Below, in pieces: positions 20,700 through 33,568 of a DNA stretch of 64,000 bases. A program made the translations under genes and the position numbers. A model generated the notes under the pieces. That model had not been told where the DNA came from, did no database searches, and saw only the letters and a list, made by a program, of their open reading frames with translations. Source of the stretch: Apiospora phragmitis (lineage: Eukaryota; Ascomycota; Sordariomycetes; Amphisphaeriales; Apiosporaceae); NCBI GenBank assembly GCA_038363925.1, contig JAQQWL010000016.1, forward strand, positions 744,001 to 808,000, in the 5' to 3' direction. Numbering within the stretch: position 1 is the stretch's first letter; the number at the start of each line of letters is the position of its first letter.

Positions 20700-23600
20700 A
20701 TGGCCGACTATTCCATGTACCATAGCCTGGGACAGGGCGAGCAGCTCGACCCAAAAGACCCCAATCGAACGACTCAACCCGCACCGCCCCAATTCGTTCC
20801 TCCGGCTGCACAGCAGTACTACGGAGGCCAAGCACCACCACAGCAACCCATGGGAGCCCCCTCTCCCCAACTTCCTCAGGGCTATGCGCCGCCACACGGT
20901 CAAGACATGTACGGGGGACAGTCGCCTCAGCAGGAGCAGGATCTCGCCTCGCAAATGGCAGGGCTTGGCATCGCGGACGGGCACCAGGCGGGTACGGCCA
21001 AAAGGAAGAAGAAGGACAGGCACGCCTTTCACAACGTCGAGGCACCAGCTGGATCGTCACAAGCTTTCAATGGCATGCCGCCTGTCGGTACCCCCGCCAC
21101 GCCATTCTTGAGTGCTGATCCATCTGCTCAAGGTGGTGGTCAGTTCTTTGGCTCACCCGCGACACCCAACCAATTTGCGCCGAACAGCCAGTTCCCCGCT
21201 TCGGTCGGCTCGCCTTATAACCCAATGGCGGATGCTGAGTTCGCTGCGAGGAATGGGAATCAGGACAGTGGACAACAGTCGGCCTTCGTGCAGGCTTCAG
21301 GCGGCGGAGGGGTATCTCCAGATGACATCCCGAGTGTGCCCATCTCGAGAGACATCCCTCAGCAATTCTACTTCAATAATGTATATCCCACCTTTGAGCG
21401 ACATGTACCCCCGCCGGCCAGTGTCCCTTTCGTTGCCTTCGACCAAGGCAACTCTTCGCCCAAGTTTACCCGTCTGACCATGAACAACATCCCGTTCAGC
21501 GCCGAGGGTCTGAGCTCCACCGGTCTTCCTCTTGGCTTGGTTGCACAACCCCTTGCCAGGCTCGAGGCTGGAGAGCTGGAAATCCCAGTGCTGGACTTCG
21601 GCGATGTTGGACCACCACGTTGCCGACGATGCAGGGCTTACATCAATCCGTTTATGATGTTCCGCGATGGCGGCGGCAAGTTCGTCTGTAACTTGTGTAC
21701 TTATCCTAATGATACCCCTTCAGAATACTTCTGCGCTACAACGCCTCAGGGTGTGAGGGTGGACCGTGATCAGCGCCCTGAGCTGTGCCGAGGTACCGTG
21801 GAATTCCTGGTGCCCAAAGAATACTGGACCAAGGAGCCTGTCGGCCTGAATTGGCTTTTCGTGATTGACGTCACTCAGGAGGCCTTCAACAAGGGTTTCC
21901 TAGAAGCATTCTGTGAGGGCATTCTGGCAGCTTTATACGCCCCTGAAGGCAGCGAGGACGAGGCAGACGAGAACGGAGAGCCCAAACGTCGGATACCCAA
22001 AGGCGCGCGGGTAGGATTCATCACATACGACAAGGATATTCATTTCTACAACTGCAACCCCGCATTGGAACAGGCACAGATGTTGATCATGCCCGATATC
22101 GAGGATCCTTTCTTGCCCCTAAGCGACGGCCTCTTTGTCGATCCCTACGAGTCCCGAGCGGTCATCAGTTCGCTACTCACTAGACTACCTACCCTCTTCG
22201 CCAACATCAAGAACCCCGAACCAGCTTTACTACCAACGCTGAAGTCGGCAGTGGCTGCCCTGGAGAAGACCGGTGGAAAGGTTGTTTGCTCACTGTCAGC
22301 TTTGCCGACATGGGGGCCAGGCAGACTCTTTATGAGAGACGACGGAAAGCACCCAGGCGGCGAAATTGACAAGAAGCTTTTCAACACCGAGCATCCCGAG
22401 TGGAAGAAGGTCGCCGAGAAAATGACTGCTGCTGGTGTTGGTATTGATTTCTTCTTGGCCGCACCGTCCGGCGGGTATCTCGACATTGCTACGATTGGAC
22501 ATGTTGCCTCGACAACGGGCGGCGAGACCTTTTACTATCCCAACTTTGTGGCTGGGCGAGACAACGCAAAGCTTTCACAGGAAATCAAGCACACGGTAAC
22601 CCGCGAAACCGGATACCAGGCTCTGATGAAGGTGCGCTGCTCCAACGGGCTTCAGATATCAACGTATACGGGCAATTTCATCCATCACACGATCGGAGCA
22701 GATCTCGAGATTGGCGTTATCGACGCTGACAAGACCATTGGGGTCACGTTCGGCTACGATGGCAAGCTCGACTCGAAGCTCGATGCCCACTTCCAAATTG
22801 CGCTGCTGTATACTACTGCCTCTGGTCAGCGACGCGTGAGATGCCAGAATGTCATTGCTAGCGTCAGCGAGAATGTGCGAGATTGCCTCAAGTTTATCGA
22901 CCAGGACGCTGTCTACACCATAATAGCCAAGGAAGCTGCAAACAAGCTGGCGACTTCATCTACCTCGCTGAAAGATGTTCGTTTGGCGCTCACTGAGAAG
23001 ACGATTGATATTCTGGCTGGGTATAGGAAGAACCATGCCATACAGTCGCACCCACCTGGACAACTGGTCATGCCAGAGAAGATGAAGGAATTCGCGATGT
23101 ACATGCTGGGGATGATCAAGTGCCGCGCCTTCAAGGGTGGCAACGAAAGTTCTGATCGCCGAGTTCATGAGATGCGCATGATACGGTCCATGGGTGCCGG
23201 CGAGCTCAGCCTCTATCTGTATCCCCGCATGTTGCCGGTTCACAACCTAGCGCCCGAGGATGGTTTCCCTGACGAGAACGGACATCTCAAGATGCCACCT
23301 GCGATCCGGACGTCATTCTCTAGGGTTGAGCCTGGCGGTGTGTACCTCGTGGACAATGGTCAGCAGTGTCTACTCTGGTTCCACTCTCAGACTTCCCCCA
23401 ATCTCTTGGTCGATCTCTTCGGAGAGGGCAAGGACAGCCTCAAGGCGTTGGACCCGTACAGCTCGAGCTTGCCGGTACTAGAAACGCACCTCAACGCGCA
23501 GGTGCGCAACATCATCGAATTCATGAAGACGATGCGCGGATCCAAGGCGCTTACGATCCAGCTTGCGAGACAGGGTATCGACGGTGCCGAGTTCGAGTTT

Positions 23601-23857
23601 GCTAGGATGCTCGTCGAGGACAGAAATAACGAGGCGCAGAGCTACGTGGACTGGTTGGTCCATCTCCACAGAGGAGTGCAGCTAGAAGTAAGTGCCCCAT
23701 TTCCCCCTTTGTATTCTTTGTCACGTTTGCTTTCGGGGGTCGACCGGTGACTAACACGTCTTGTCTCTCACAGCTCGCTGGCCAGCGCAAAAAGGAGGGC
23801 GATGACAGTGGAGGTGTGATGTCCAACTTTGCAGGGTTGCGGCCACAGTACTGGTGA
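20700..23857 (+). CDS. SEC24: COPII coat cargo-adaptor Sec24
   Basis: Exon 1 is 20700-23687 and exon 2 is 23774-23857, with an 86-nt intron (GTAAGT...CTCACAG, branch GACTAAC). The product is 1023 residues. The N-terminal ~200 residues are disordered and rich in Pro/Gln/Gly, as in all Sec24 proteins. They are followed by SRDIPQQFYFNNVYPTFERH and the zinc finger PRCRRCRAYINPF...KFVCNLC (two CxxC pairs). Next come the trunk (LNWLFVIDVTQEAFNKGF), beta-sandwich, helical and gelsolin-like domains, the last containing VEPGGVYLVDNGQQCLLW. The protein ends GLRPQYW. It binds Sec23 and packages cargo into vesicles leaving the endoplasmic reticulum. Length and domains are complete, and the reading frame is intact. 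Confidence 0.97.
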
Positions 23858-26304
23858 TCTTCTGGGATGCGGAGGCAAAGGAGTACGTCGATGACACATC
23901 TCATGAGCTATGATAATTAAAAAATGAAACCGGTGTACAAGCGAGATCTGTGTTGTACCCGTAAGACCATAGTCCGCCACGGGTCCAAGAGAGAGCGTGG
24001 TTGTTGCAACCGAAAGCCCACCAACGAGATTGCAAATGTCCCGAGTTGCAATGCAGTAGCGCCCAGCCGCCCTCAATCATATCATACCATTCATCATAAT
24101 ACGATCATAATATGTACGAATCAAAGCCCTGAGCCCCGCCGAGATAGAAGAGGATCAGTAATCCAAGATAGCGAGACCTGCCATCTCCTATTGGTCAAGT
24201 GCTTGAGTGCGATACTTTGTCAAGCTTTGGACTGCAGGATCGACAATACTCCCTGGCAGGAAGAAGAGGTCCATACATGCATATGTGGCGTGCTTGCTAA
24301 CGCGCGGTATTTTTGCATTTTTGGCTTCTAGCCCCTTCGGCTCTACCACCCCGACTTCACCAGGATTTATCCGGAGTGTCAGGCGCTGAGGGATGCATTC
24401 TATGGGAAAGGAAGAGACAACGGTATTGGGGTGTGGTGGCGATGGCGGAGTAGGTGGATGGCAGCAAGGGTTCCCCATAGCGACAAACGACCGATGCTGT
24501 TGTGTGCTGGGCGTCACCCTTGGGAGCCTTGGGTGTCAACGTCTGCCAGAACAGACGAACACTGCATGGGGAAAGCGGAGGTAGTGGCGTTTTACTTCCT
24601 TTCTACATGCATCTCATCTGGATGGGTGTGAGTAGCATCGCATGATAGGACCTCGATGCAGATGGCGGTCTTGGGTGCTGTACGAACAAGCAGACCTGGA
24701 AGCTGGCTGGGATTCCAACGCCACGTCGGGAAGGATGATCCGAGTGGCCGCCGGCCTGGACTGATGTATTGTTGATATAACATAAAGTAGGCAGGTGAGT
24801 AGCAGAACTGCAACCGAGTGCCGGGCGTAATTCCGCTCGAGTCCTCTTCGCAAGCGGAATCGGAATTATGCAAAGTGTCACCTCGTCACGCACACGCTTG
24901 CGCTGCCTTGGTTTCCCCTACTGGACTCGGGCCGTGTCAACAGGGATGCTCCTCCGGGTTCGAGCCAGGCGCGCTTCATCTCGCGTAGAGCCTAAACGAA
25001 GTTTCGACGTGTGATGGCCAAGCTATCACCACTGTTTTGCGTCGTTTCTTCGTATTGACAGTTCCCTCCAGGTCAGCTGTGTTTGTTTTGTGTTGCTGTG
25101 TCGAGCCCAGTCTCCTAGTCAAGTCAATATTCGACTCGTATATTCTATGATCCTACCCGGGGAGGATGGCAACCAGTCAATGTGCCTCGTATTGATTGCA
25201 CAGCGTGACTGTTGATCATAGGCTGATTATACCTAGCGATAACCGGAAACGAGTCTCGTGCGCATTTGCAATATATCTTGAGTAAATCCGACACAACCCT
25301 GGTTTCTCCAGATCAGATCTCTGCTGTATCTCGGGTTGGTGACAACGATATCACACGCCCTTTAATCATCTCTGGGGATATAGGTGGTAGGAAGGGTCAC
25401 GTTCCAGCCCACCGAATACTTTGATTAGATTGGTAATCGCTCCCTCTTTCAAGGCCCATCAACGACTACCTACGATTGAAATGGTGCTGTATATGATAAC
25501 CGAATATCTGACCCGGACTATGACTTTGGAATTGCTCCGCGGAGGAACAACCTTGCAAGCGGATGGCGTTCCGGAATCTGACTCCTGCAAGTTGACGAAT
25601 AAACTCACTGGTGATCAGGGGGGTGTCAACAACCGCATGTGACATCGTTGCAACCCCCAAGGTAGTCATCCTATGTCACTGACCTGGGGTACCCAAGAAA
25701 GCCTTCAACTGCTACCATAGGTTAGCACTGGCACATCCTGATCAAATCAATGTAACCTTTGCATCTTGCTTCGGTCACATATGGTAGGATGCAGATCATG
25801 CTGGCATGAACATCAACGTGTATCGATGCGAACATGGCTTACCCATGATTGGTACCCTGTTGGTTCCTAAGTGGCCTTGATGTGCCATATTCGGAGCAGG
25901 GGAGTAAGACACCCTGTCCGACTACCGTGCAAAGGTCATGATTTACCTGGTTTGGATCAGGAGTTGCACGTATCGAGATAGCAACAGTGGCAAGTGGCCG
26001 CGGCCGCATGTGGCGCATGGACAGGGTCCGATTCTCTGATAACAAATCAACAATCCTTCTGAATGTCTCGACCTCCATAAACTAATGTGGCCTGTGAATA
26101 TCCATCTTCGCTCCGCAGTGTTCTTCTAAATAGTGTATCGAATTTCCCAGTACCGTCCTTCCTTACTTATCCGGAACCACGTATGTGGCACGGTTCAACG
26201 TTGCATTGGTCATCGGCTCAAAGACGAGACTGTCTTTAGGGCGCCAAAACAGCCCATCTGGAAGCTCTTTCAGATGTTCCGTGCATGCTGCTGATCTCTG
26301 GGAC

Positions 26305-26328
26305 AAACTGTTTGACAAACTGTTTGCT
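26305..26328 (+). repeat. Tandem pair of a palindromic CAAACTGTTTG unit
   Basis: CAAACTGTTTG occurs twice in immediate succession. Each unit is itself an inverted repeat (CAAAC / GTTTG). It could be a dimeric protein-binding site or a chance slippage product. Confidence 0.6.
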
Positions 26329-26539
26329 TCGAGTGCCCAAAGATCCTCGCATATAGATTTGTCCAGGTGACAGTATATTTAGTGTCGTATGTTTAGATCA
26401 ACATTGGTCATCTCAAGTGCAGTAAGCCTCCCCTTGCCGCAGAGCGAAGAATCAGTGGCGTGATCGTTCTGGGGTCAAGTGCGGGAAAGCAGACTCGGCC
26501 TTGCGCGTGTGAGCGCTTAACGTGTGTCTGGGAATCCGC

Positions 26540-26563
26540 GGTGGCGCCACTTCTGGCGCCACC
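26540..26563 (+). repeat. Perfect 10-bp inverted repeat with 4-nt loop
   Basis: Arms GGTGGCGCCA (26540-26549) and TGGCGCCACC (26554-26563) are exact reverse complements around CTTC. The GC-rich stem would be very stable in RNA. No neighbouring gene explains it as a terminator. Confidence 0.7.
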
Positions 26564-29500
26564 TGCAATCTGCGATCTGATATTCTTGCAATTAAACATG
26601 GTCATTCACGTTCATCTGCATAAGTCTTCTGCATCTCTACCTCGGGCCGAAAGGCGTTCAAAGCTCCAATGGACTAAACTACCGGGGGACGTAGCAACGC
26701 TGATGTTGTGACGAGGACGTTCATTGGCCAGCCAGGTGGTTACAAGCCCATAAGTGCGTGACCGGAATCCGGAACAAGGATCCTGTCTGAAGGAAGGCCT
26801 TGAGGCCCTGTCCCCCTAGCAGTGTTAGGGGGTCAGTCCCGATGCGGTGGATGTGGCTGGTACAGTTCACTTACATACTTGGTACACATCGTATCAGCCA
26901 CTCGCTTGCCCAGTCGACAGGCTTCGGTGTTAACTGCCGTAGAAAGGAACTTGCTGTGCTCAGCAAATAGGGTGCATCGATATTGATAAAAGCTCCATGT
27001 GTTTGATTCGATAAGTAATTCGACTCGGCAGTGGCAGAAGGTGAAAGACTTGCGCCCTGTTTCTGCACAGCGCCCAGCAGGGAGAACATACGAGAAGCTA
27101 GCGGCTTGCGCGGCTCTGGTCATATCAGTTTGAAGTATTGGATATAAGAGAATATTCCCATACGAACAAGAGGTATATGGACTGATGGAGTGAACAGCCT
27201 TGGGGGCATCGGTAGATTTGGTTGCATGATTAGATGACCAATTGCTGTTGTTGACGTGCCATCGGGCAACGCCACGACGTAAGAAGATGTAGCCCGACCG
27301 ACCACTGAATTGATCGAGTGATTGCCGTGGGCAAAACCGTGTCGTAGACTCGTGGCTGTGGCATTGAAATAAATGGAAGTAATCTACACTACTCGCATGG
27401 TCTCGTGCAAACTTGCAACATATAAAACTGTGACTTCTTGCTGGGTAAAGAAGGGACTGGGTGCTTTGCTTCTCGAGATCTACCAGGCTCGATTCAGTCG
27501 ACCAAAGTTGGTGTTAGCACCACAGGGTCCATTGCTTCAATTGGGGAACAGGCTGGGTACCTAAGACCGACTGAACACGGCCGACTCCTGTTCTGACGAA
27601 GGAATAGAAGAAGTGACAGACCGAGGAGTAAAGAATTGGACGACTCGCAGGTGCAGGCGCAACGCGTCATGTCATGCTTCGAAGCTGCGCTTCCCTGCAT
27701 ACTTTACCTAAGTACCTACCCTAAGGCACACATCACAATCGAGGCCGAAGACTGTCTAGAACGGGGGTGATTCATCGACGTATCATGCATCGTGACATGC
27801 CAAGTGGGCGGTATGTATCTTTAATGGAAGGTGTCGAACTCGTTACCAGGCCGGAACGTGCAGGTTCAACCAACGGATGGCTTGAGTGGATGTGCCACAT
27901 ATTCGGCAAAGGGTGATCCTGCCACATGTAGGTCTGATTAAACGAGAAGCGGCCAGGTAGAGAAGCTGGCAATCATCAGGCAACCTCGAATCTCTTTCCT
28001 CTGGCGTCACATCCCGTCTTCCGCCATCTAATGTATTGACTGCCCAAGGTTACTGCTGGTGAAATATTTGGCTGTAGGGTTGAAAAGCATGTTGGTTGCT
28101 CCTCTCCCCTCTCTCTCACCCCTCTCACCTTCTCTTTTCTGCCACTCGCCTGAGAGACAGGCAATTTGGCTGAGACCTGCAGCTGCAGCAACGGGCCGCA
28201 CTTGACTACTTAGGTAGATAGGTATGTGTAACATGAAATAAACACGAAATTTTCTACTCGTCAAGCAAACCAGCTTCTTCTCCTTTTGCATTGGCTTGCC
28301 TTTGCTTTTAGTACTACTACAATTACAAAAGAAGGGACGGCTTATCTGAGCTTAACAGGGAAGGCAAGGTAGGAAGATAGCACAGTAGTCTTTGATATCA
28401 ATTGTCGAAGGTACAACATGCATGTGCGTACGCACACGCTGGTTTGGATTAAATGTCAACTGTGGGTGCCAGGTTTATGTGTTTTCCTTCCTCCTCCTCT
28501 TCTTCGTCTCCTTCTCTGGGGCTCTCTGTCGTACATTTTATGTAGTAGAAATAGAGTTTTGCCCGTTGAGGCGCCACGACTGTGCAGATTTCGGTGCTAG
28601 GAACGTGCTTTTTTGTTGTAGATTCTTCTCAGTCTTAGGTAGCCCGTTGGGAGCATCGGGAGTGTCATCGACGATATACGTAGCAACGCTAAGAGAGAAT
28701 TCGATATTGCCTCTAATAATAAGTAGATATTAGTCGCTACTCTAGTAATTAGTAAGGTACACACATCATACCTATTTCTTAGGATTCTGAGACGCTGGGT
28801 CGGTCCTGGCCGTGTCCTGTCCCGCTTGAATCATCAGTCAGCAATTACTTGTACATACCTGACCTTGGGCGACATATAATGCAGCGGAGATCCCTGCGGC
28901 CCATTTCCCGATCACGGGAGAAAAGCAATGGGTAACGACATCACTCCGCCATTTGTTGTCTTGCTTCCGGCGGCTGAACTCGTCGGCCAGCAAACCAAAT
29001 CGCCCCGTCAGAGTGTCCGCTGCGTCGGCTGGAGGGATTGCAGCCGTCAGAATTCGACTTGTCAGATCCAAGCTAATGTAAGGTCAGTCAGTCTTATTAA
29101 TGTCTCATCTCCGTGAATCTTTCCTTGTCATGGATGTCCTTCTGCATGCAGGCAGCTCATCTGGGATACTCGTTTGTGATTGAAAGGAGAGCGCGCCTCT
29201 CATGCAGTCGGGCGCCCAAAATGGTTGTGACTGCGAAGAGTCGGTAGGCTGGCGCGTGAGGTGATTGCAGGGAAAGCTGGCAATCCCTACCAATATCAAC
29301 AGGCACCAAGAAACAAACAAACTGCAACCTCCGTTTCATTCGAACGATGCAGAATGATAAGGCAGCAGCATGGACATATCGATATGGGTTTCCCTGACTC
29401 GCTACATGTAGCGTTTGGTACATACATACGTCCTTCGGCTTTGGGGCTCTGTAGAGACCCGGTACATCTGACCTGACCAAGCTTGCTCCGGCGACTACTA

Positions 29501-30485
29501 ACCTGTATCGGTTCCTCTTGCAATCATGCAGTGCCATGATAGAGCATGTGAAGCCACATGAGGTTTTCGAATTAATTTGGTACGGAGGCATAAGCAGATA
29601 TGTCGCTCGCTGGTCCGCTCCGGTGACAAGCAAATACGGCGTAGCAAGCCTCACCAGAGAGCCACGCCTCCCTCGGTGAGATCCCTAGCACGTACTACCT
29701 ACTGCCGGTACAACTCAGATAACTTTGAAGAGGAGAACCATGGGAATCTTATTAACTCAAGAGTAAGCGTCAGTGCAGCTTGGTGGAGTTCCTGAAGTTA
29801 GGTGGCCCACCGGTCTTCTGCTGTCAGACTCCCCAAGATCCTCGGGAAGCGGTCGCATGTTTTTTCTTTTCTCAACCATTGTATTGCTTTCTTTGCACGC
29901 TATCGCCTCAGTGCGATACAAAAACAATGCTTCTCCGTCCGAGAGGTAAGTTACCTCTTGAAGACCCCGGGCCGTCCCGGGAGAGGACAGGACACCCTGT
30001 CTTAATAGAGTTTCAGACGCAGAGCCAATACAAACAATAAAGTTAGAGAGATCTGGCAAACTCTAGCCCCATTAGCCGTTGTACTTCTTCTTGGTAAAAT
30101 CAACAAACAGCCTACATGTCACACATATTACAGGTCTCTGGCTGCTCTTGACCACTACTTTCTGCCCACTCTGCGTCAGGTATGTACCAATCAGGCAAGT
30201 CTGACAGCTCCCCTCCTATTCCACTGCATGGAGAATGCAACATGAGTTCTAGGGCCGGACAACATGAACAGTCTACACCACCAACAAAGCTGCAAGGCCA
30301 CCCAACATAATGACAAACCAGCCGGAACGAGAGTTAACCTCCGAAATGAACCAAATACCCCGGCCTTACCAAATCGAACCTGAACCCCCCATAGATACGC
30401 CTGATAAACGAGAAAAACGTAGCCTGGCCTCACCATTAACCCCTCTCCATTTTGATATTCAGCCGAACTGCCAATGACACAACGG

Positions 30486-31826
30486 TCAGGATGTGAGCAT
30501 GGAGATGTTGCAACGCGGATCCTGTCGAGTGAGAACGCTCTGTATCGCAGCGTTGTCGAATACAGCAGCGAAAATGTCATAGTCACTGGGGGTTGCGCTC
30601 GTTGGTGCCGAACTTGAGCTGGAACTGTGGGATCTCGATTTGCTCTTGGAGCTTGAACTTCCTCCCCCTTGGCTTTTTTGGACATATCCTCAAAAATGAG
30701 ACGGGTTGTGCTCTCGTAGAGGTCCTCGAAGACAAAACAGACCTAATTGGGTTCGGTTTAGTATCATTGTCACCAAGAAACGCGGCTAATGTCCCCAGAT
30801 CCAACCATCCGCTCCAAGCCGAACGATCCTATGCCACGCCCCTCGACCAAATGTACCACATACCTGAACGAACCTTCCCCGGAAGTCGGGATCATAGAGG
30901 AAGACATCACGCCAGAGCTCTGCCAGTTCGCGGGCCGGGTTCCGAGCGCTGTTGCCCAAGCCAAAATTCCCGATCAGCACGCGGTTGTGGCCGTTGTATA
31001 CGCACGCTGCCAGTGCGGCCCGAATTTTGGCCCGGACCAGCTCCTTTTCCACCTCGAACGCAAACTTTGTACCCATATGGTTCAGTTTGGGCCAGCGAGC
31101 CGCCGGGACCGAGACCACGGGCAGGTTGGACCAGTTCTCCGGCTCCCACTTGGTATACTGCTCGTGGGGCCCACGGAAGACGACAACGCAGCCGGAATAT
31201 ATGCAACCCTCGGACGGTATGGGGTAATTAGAACCCATTGGCGAGTTCGGCGCAGGAGTAGACAGCGTAAGGCTGAGCGTGCTGCGGCGGCAAAAGCGCT
31301 CTTCGTAACCTGAAAAAGGGGTAACTCAGAATTTCCACTCGATTATCCATAGTATACCATGTAGGTTCTCATACCTATAACGCCAGTCTCCCAATCTCCC
31401 CCCGGTCTAAATCCATTAGCCTCGTTCTTCATCAAGTGAACGGCAAAGGGGATGAAAGTCGTCTCACCGTTTGTCATTCGCAGCAGCGATGAAGGGGATC
31501 CGATGGTCCGGGTCCCCTAAAGACTGGGCCCACTCAATTGCAAGGTCAACCGGATCGCCGACAGTCACGGCTAAATCTGTGTCAACAGCCAATCCTACAG
31601 CCAAGAGCGGCGGCTGTGCTACCCCAAACTTACAAAACTGGGGTGGAGCCAGACTGGGATCACGATAGGAGTCTGGCGGCCAGTGTTCGACGGAAATCGG
31701 ATGGTGGTAGAGGTAAGAGTAGCATGGCCAGTTATAATATTCCGAGTACTGTGTCTTTATCATTGGGAGATAATGCCTTTTCGTCTCCTGGGCCACCTCT
31801 GCCGGACGTGGTTTCGATGAAGGCAT
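30486..31826 (-). CDS. Fungal microbial-type PARG-like (TIGR02452/DUF2263) protein, frame break near C-terminus
   Basis: Four exons: 31826-31468, 31406-31375 (32 nt), 31309-30864, 30742-30486; introns are 61, 65 and 121 nt with matching phases. An upstream in-frame Met at 31895 exists, but MPSSKPRPAEVAQETK fits the family start as I recall it. About 364 residues. The N-terminus is variable; the catalytic-type block is RPGGDWETGVIGYEERFCRR (residues ~120-139), then YPIPSEGCIYSGCVVVFRGP and NRVLIGNFGLGNSARNPARE. Bacterial-type poly(ADP-ribose) glycohydrolases carry GGG-x(6-8)-QEE; here it reads GGD-x7-YEE, keeping the two glutamates. A Ser/Lys-rich linker follows, then SDYDIFAAVFDNAAIQSVL at the C-terminus. 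Reaching this tail needs one extra base, most simply in the C5 run at 30664-30668. The family suggests ADP-ribose binding or removal; activity is unproven. Confidence 0.8.
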
Positions 31827-33568
31827 CTTGGAAGGATGGTGTGTAATGGAGGGAGTCGTATGGGGATTTCCAAGTGATATATTAAAGGTGACCACTGCAC
31901 CACTTCTAATAGAGGGCGTGGAGACTATCTTGATCCGAGTAGAGGCTTGGGCAGGGAGATATACTTATACCGACATAGATCAATCCCATGAGCCAATAGC
32001 CTGACCTCGACCGACTGGTTGGGTCGGAAGAAGTAGTCTTGTACCCTTCAATGCAGGGCTCGAGAAGCGAGGACGGGGTGCATGGTGTGTGACGTATAAT
32101 ATTGAAAATGCAATGATACTGCCGAAGCTGTCTAGGACATTGGGGACGAAAAACACTTCTAGACAAAGGAAACTGGCGGAGTGTGAACATTGCCTATGAT
32201 ATGTTCCTGTGGAGGGGGGACTGGTGATGATGGGGTTCTTCCTAGCTCTCAACACATGCAGTCTATGGCGAGCAATTCACTTCAGTTTAGAAACTATTGG
32301 TGATTTGTACCACGATTCGGCTCTCCAAGATTCTGGAAATAAAAAACAAATCGACTGGAGATCAAGTGAGACAGCGCGCGCGTTCTGAATGTTTCACCAG
32401 ATCTGTGTTACAGCAGACTGCAAGCATGTTCGAGACAACGATCTCGTAGATCTAAGCGCCACCACACATACAGACACACGCACACACACACACGGCCGGC
32501 AAAAGGAGGATCCAGGGACAAGGGTAAGGTTTGCTCGACAGCTGCAAGGCCGATGCAGCGCGGGAAAGGAGGATCAATACGTACGAGAAGGGCTTGACCG
32601 CCCCGGCGGGTTGCGACATAGCCCTTCTCTCTTTGCTGAGACTTCACGGATCGTGGTTCGCCCATAAGGTGGGAGGAGGAGAGATAACCACCCTCGTCCT
32701 GTCGACGGACGGAGATCAGGCCGAGCCTCTCAGCAGAGCACGTTAGCGAGCGACGCCGACAACCGGAAGTGATCAATCATAAACAGGTGTTAGACCATTC
32801 AATATGAACAGGCGAGAGCAAGCCTCATCATGTTGGATATTGATTGGTATTTATCTGCAATAATAGGCTGGCTGGCTGGCGACGGCGGTTGACCCGATGG
32901 CCAACAGGAAAGATGTGTGCCGAGAAGAACGAGATAACAAAGATGCACAATCTGAGTCAAGGAAGTGCGACAGTAAGAAGCTTACCTATCAATGTAGGTA
33001 CTGATGCATGCCGACGAATCTGGTAGCAACAAGTCCAAGGTGGCTTCCATCACTGACTGACAGGGCTGGAAGTTTGGGCAAGGTTGTCGTCAATATACGT
33101 GACGGTAAGTACATAACATAGAGATGAGGACGAATTAAAGAATGTCCATCCTCAATGATCAGGCATTGATCACGGCACGTTAACCTTAGTGGAGGGTCGG
33201 GATTCCTAGGAGATCCCTGTAGGCGCCGCCTGCTGATCTTTAGAGGGGCAGCGAGGCGGCTCAATCTGGCTGTCGTGCACAGTCACCCAAACCCTACGAG
33301 CACTGGGAGCACTGGGGTCCCGGCTTCTCTCGGGTAAACAATGACCCAGTAAAGAAAGTATATCCTACCTTACTTTGCACGCAACCTCACCTCACCTGCA
33401 GTCAAGTGATAGACGCAGCATCTCATTGAAGAAAAAAAAAACCGGCAGCTCGCTCTCCACGCTTTAATTGGTTCAGGCTATGTTACCCTTATGAGGCTCA
33501 TTTCTTTTATTGTGTATCTTGCTATTTTGTAGGCCAAGTTGAGGTGCTGAGGCTGGCCGATAGTAGTG
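31827..33568. promoter_or_regulatory. Divergent upstream region of the PARG-like and AsnRS genes
   Basis: 1.7 kb between two divergent start codons. It includes a CA-rich microsatellite (32461-32493) and an A-rich run just before the AsnRS leader (about 33432-33441). Small open frames on both strands have no family features. Confidence 0.45.
32461..32493 (+). repeat. CA-rich dinucleotide microsatellite
   Basis: Imperfect (CA)n with interruptions (ACACATACAGACACACGCAC, then pure CA). Confidence 0.75.

Larger units (their letters stand above)
23858..30485. other. 6.6-kb gene-free region downstream of Sec24
   Basis: No open frame here exceeds about 165 codons, and none shows a domain, a signal peptide or a believable splice pattern. 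I noted a perfect 10-bp inverted repeat at 26540-26563, a duplicated CAAACTGTTTG near 26305-26328 and a CT-rich tract around 28098-28140. Both flanking genes end into this space, so it should hold two 3' UTRs. Non-coding transcripts cannot be judged from sequence alone. Confidence 0.5.
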
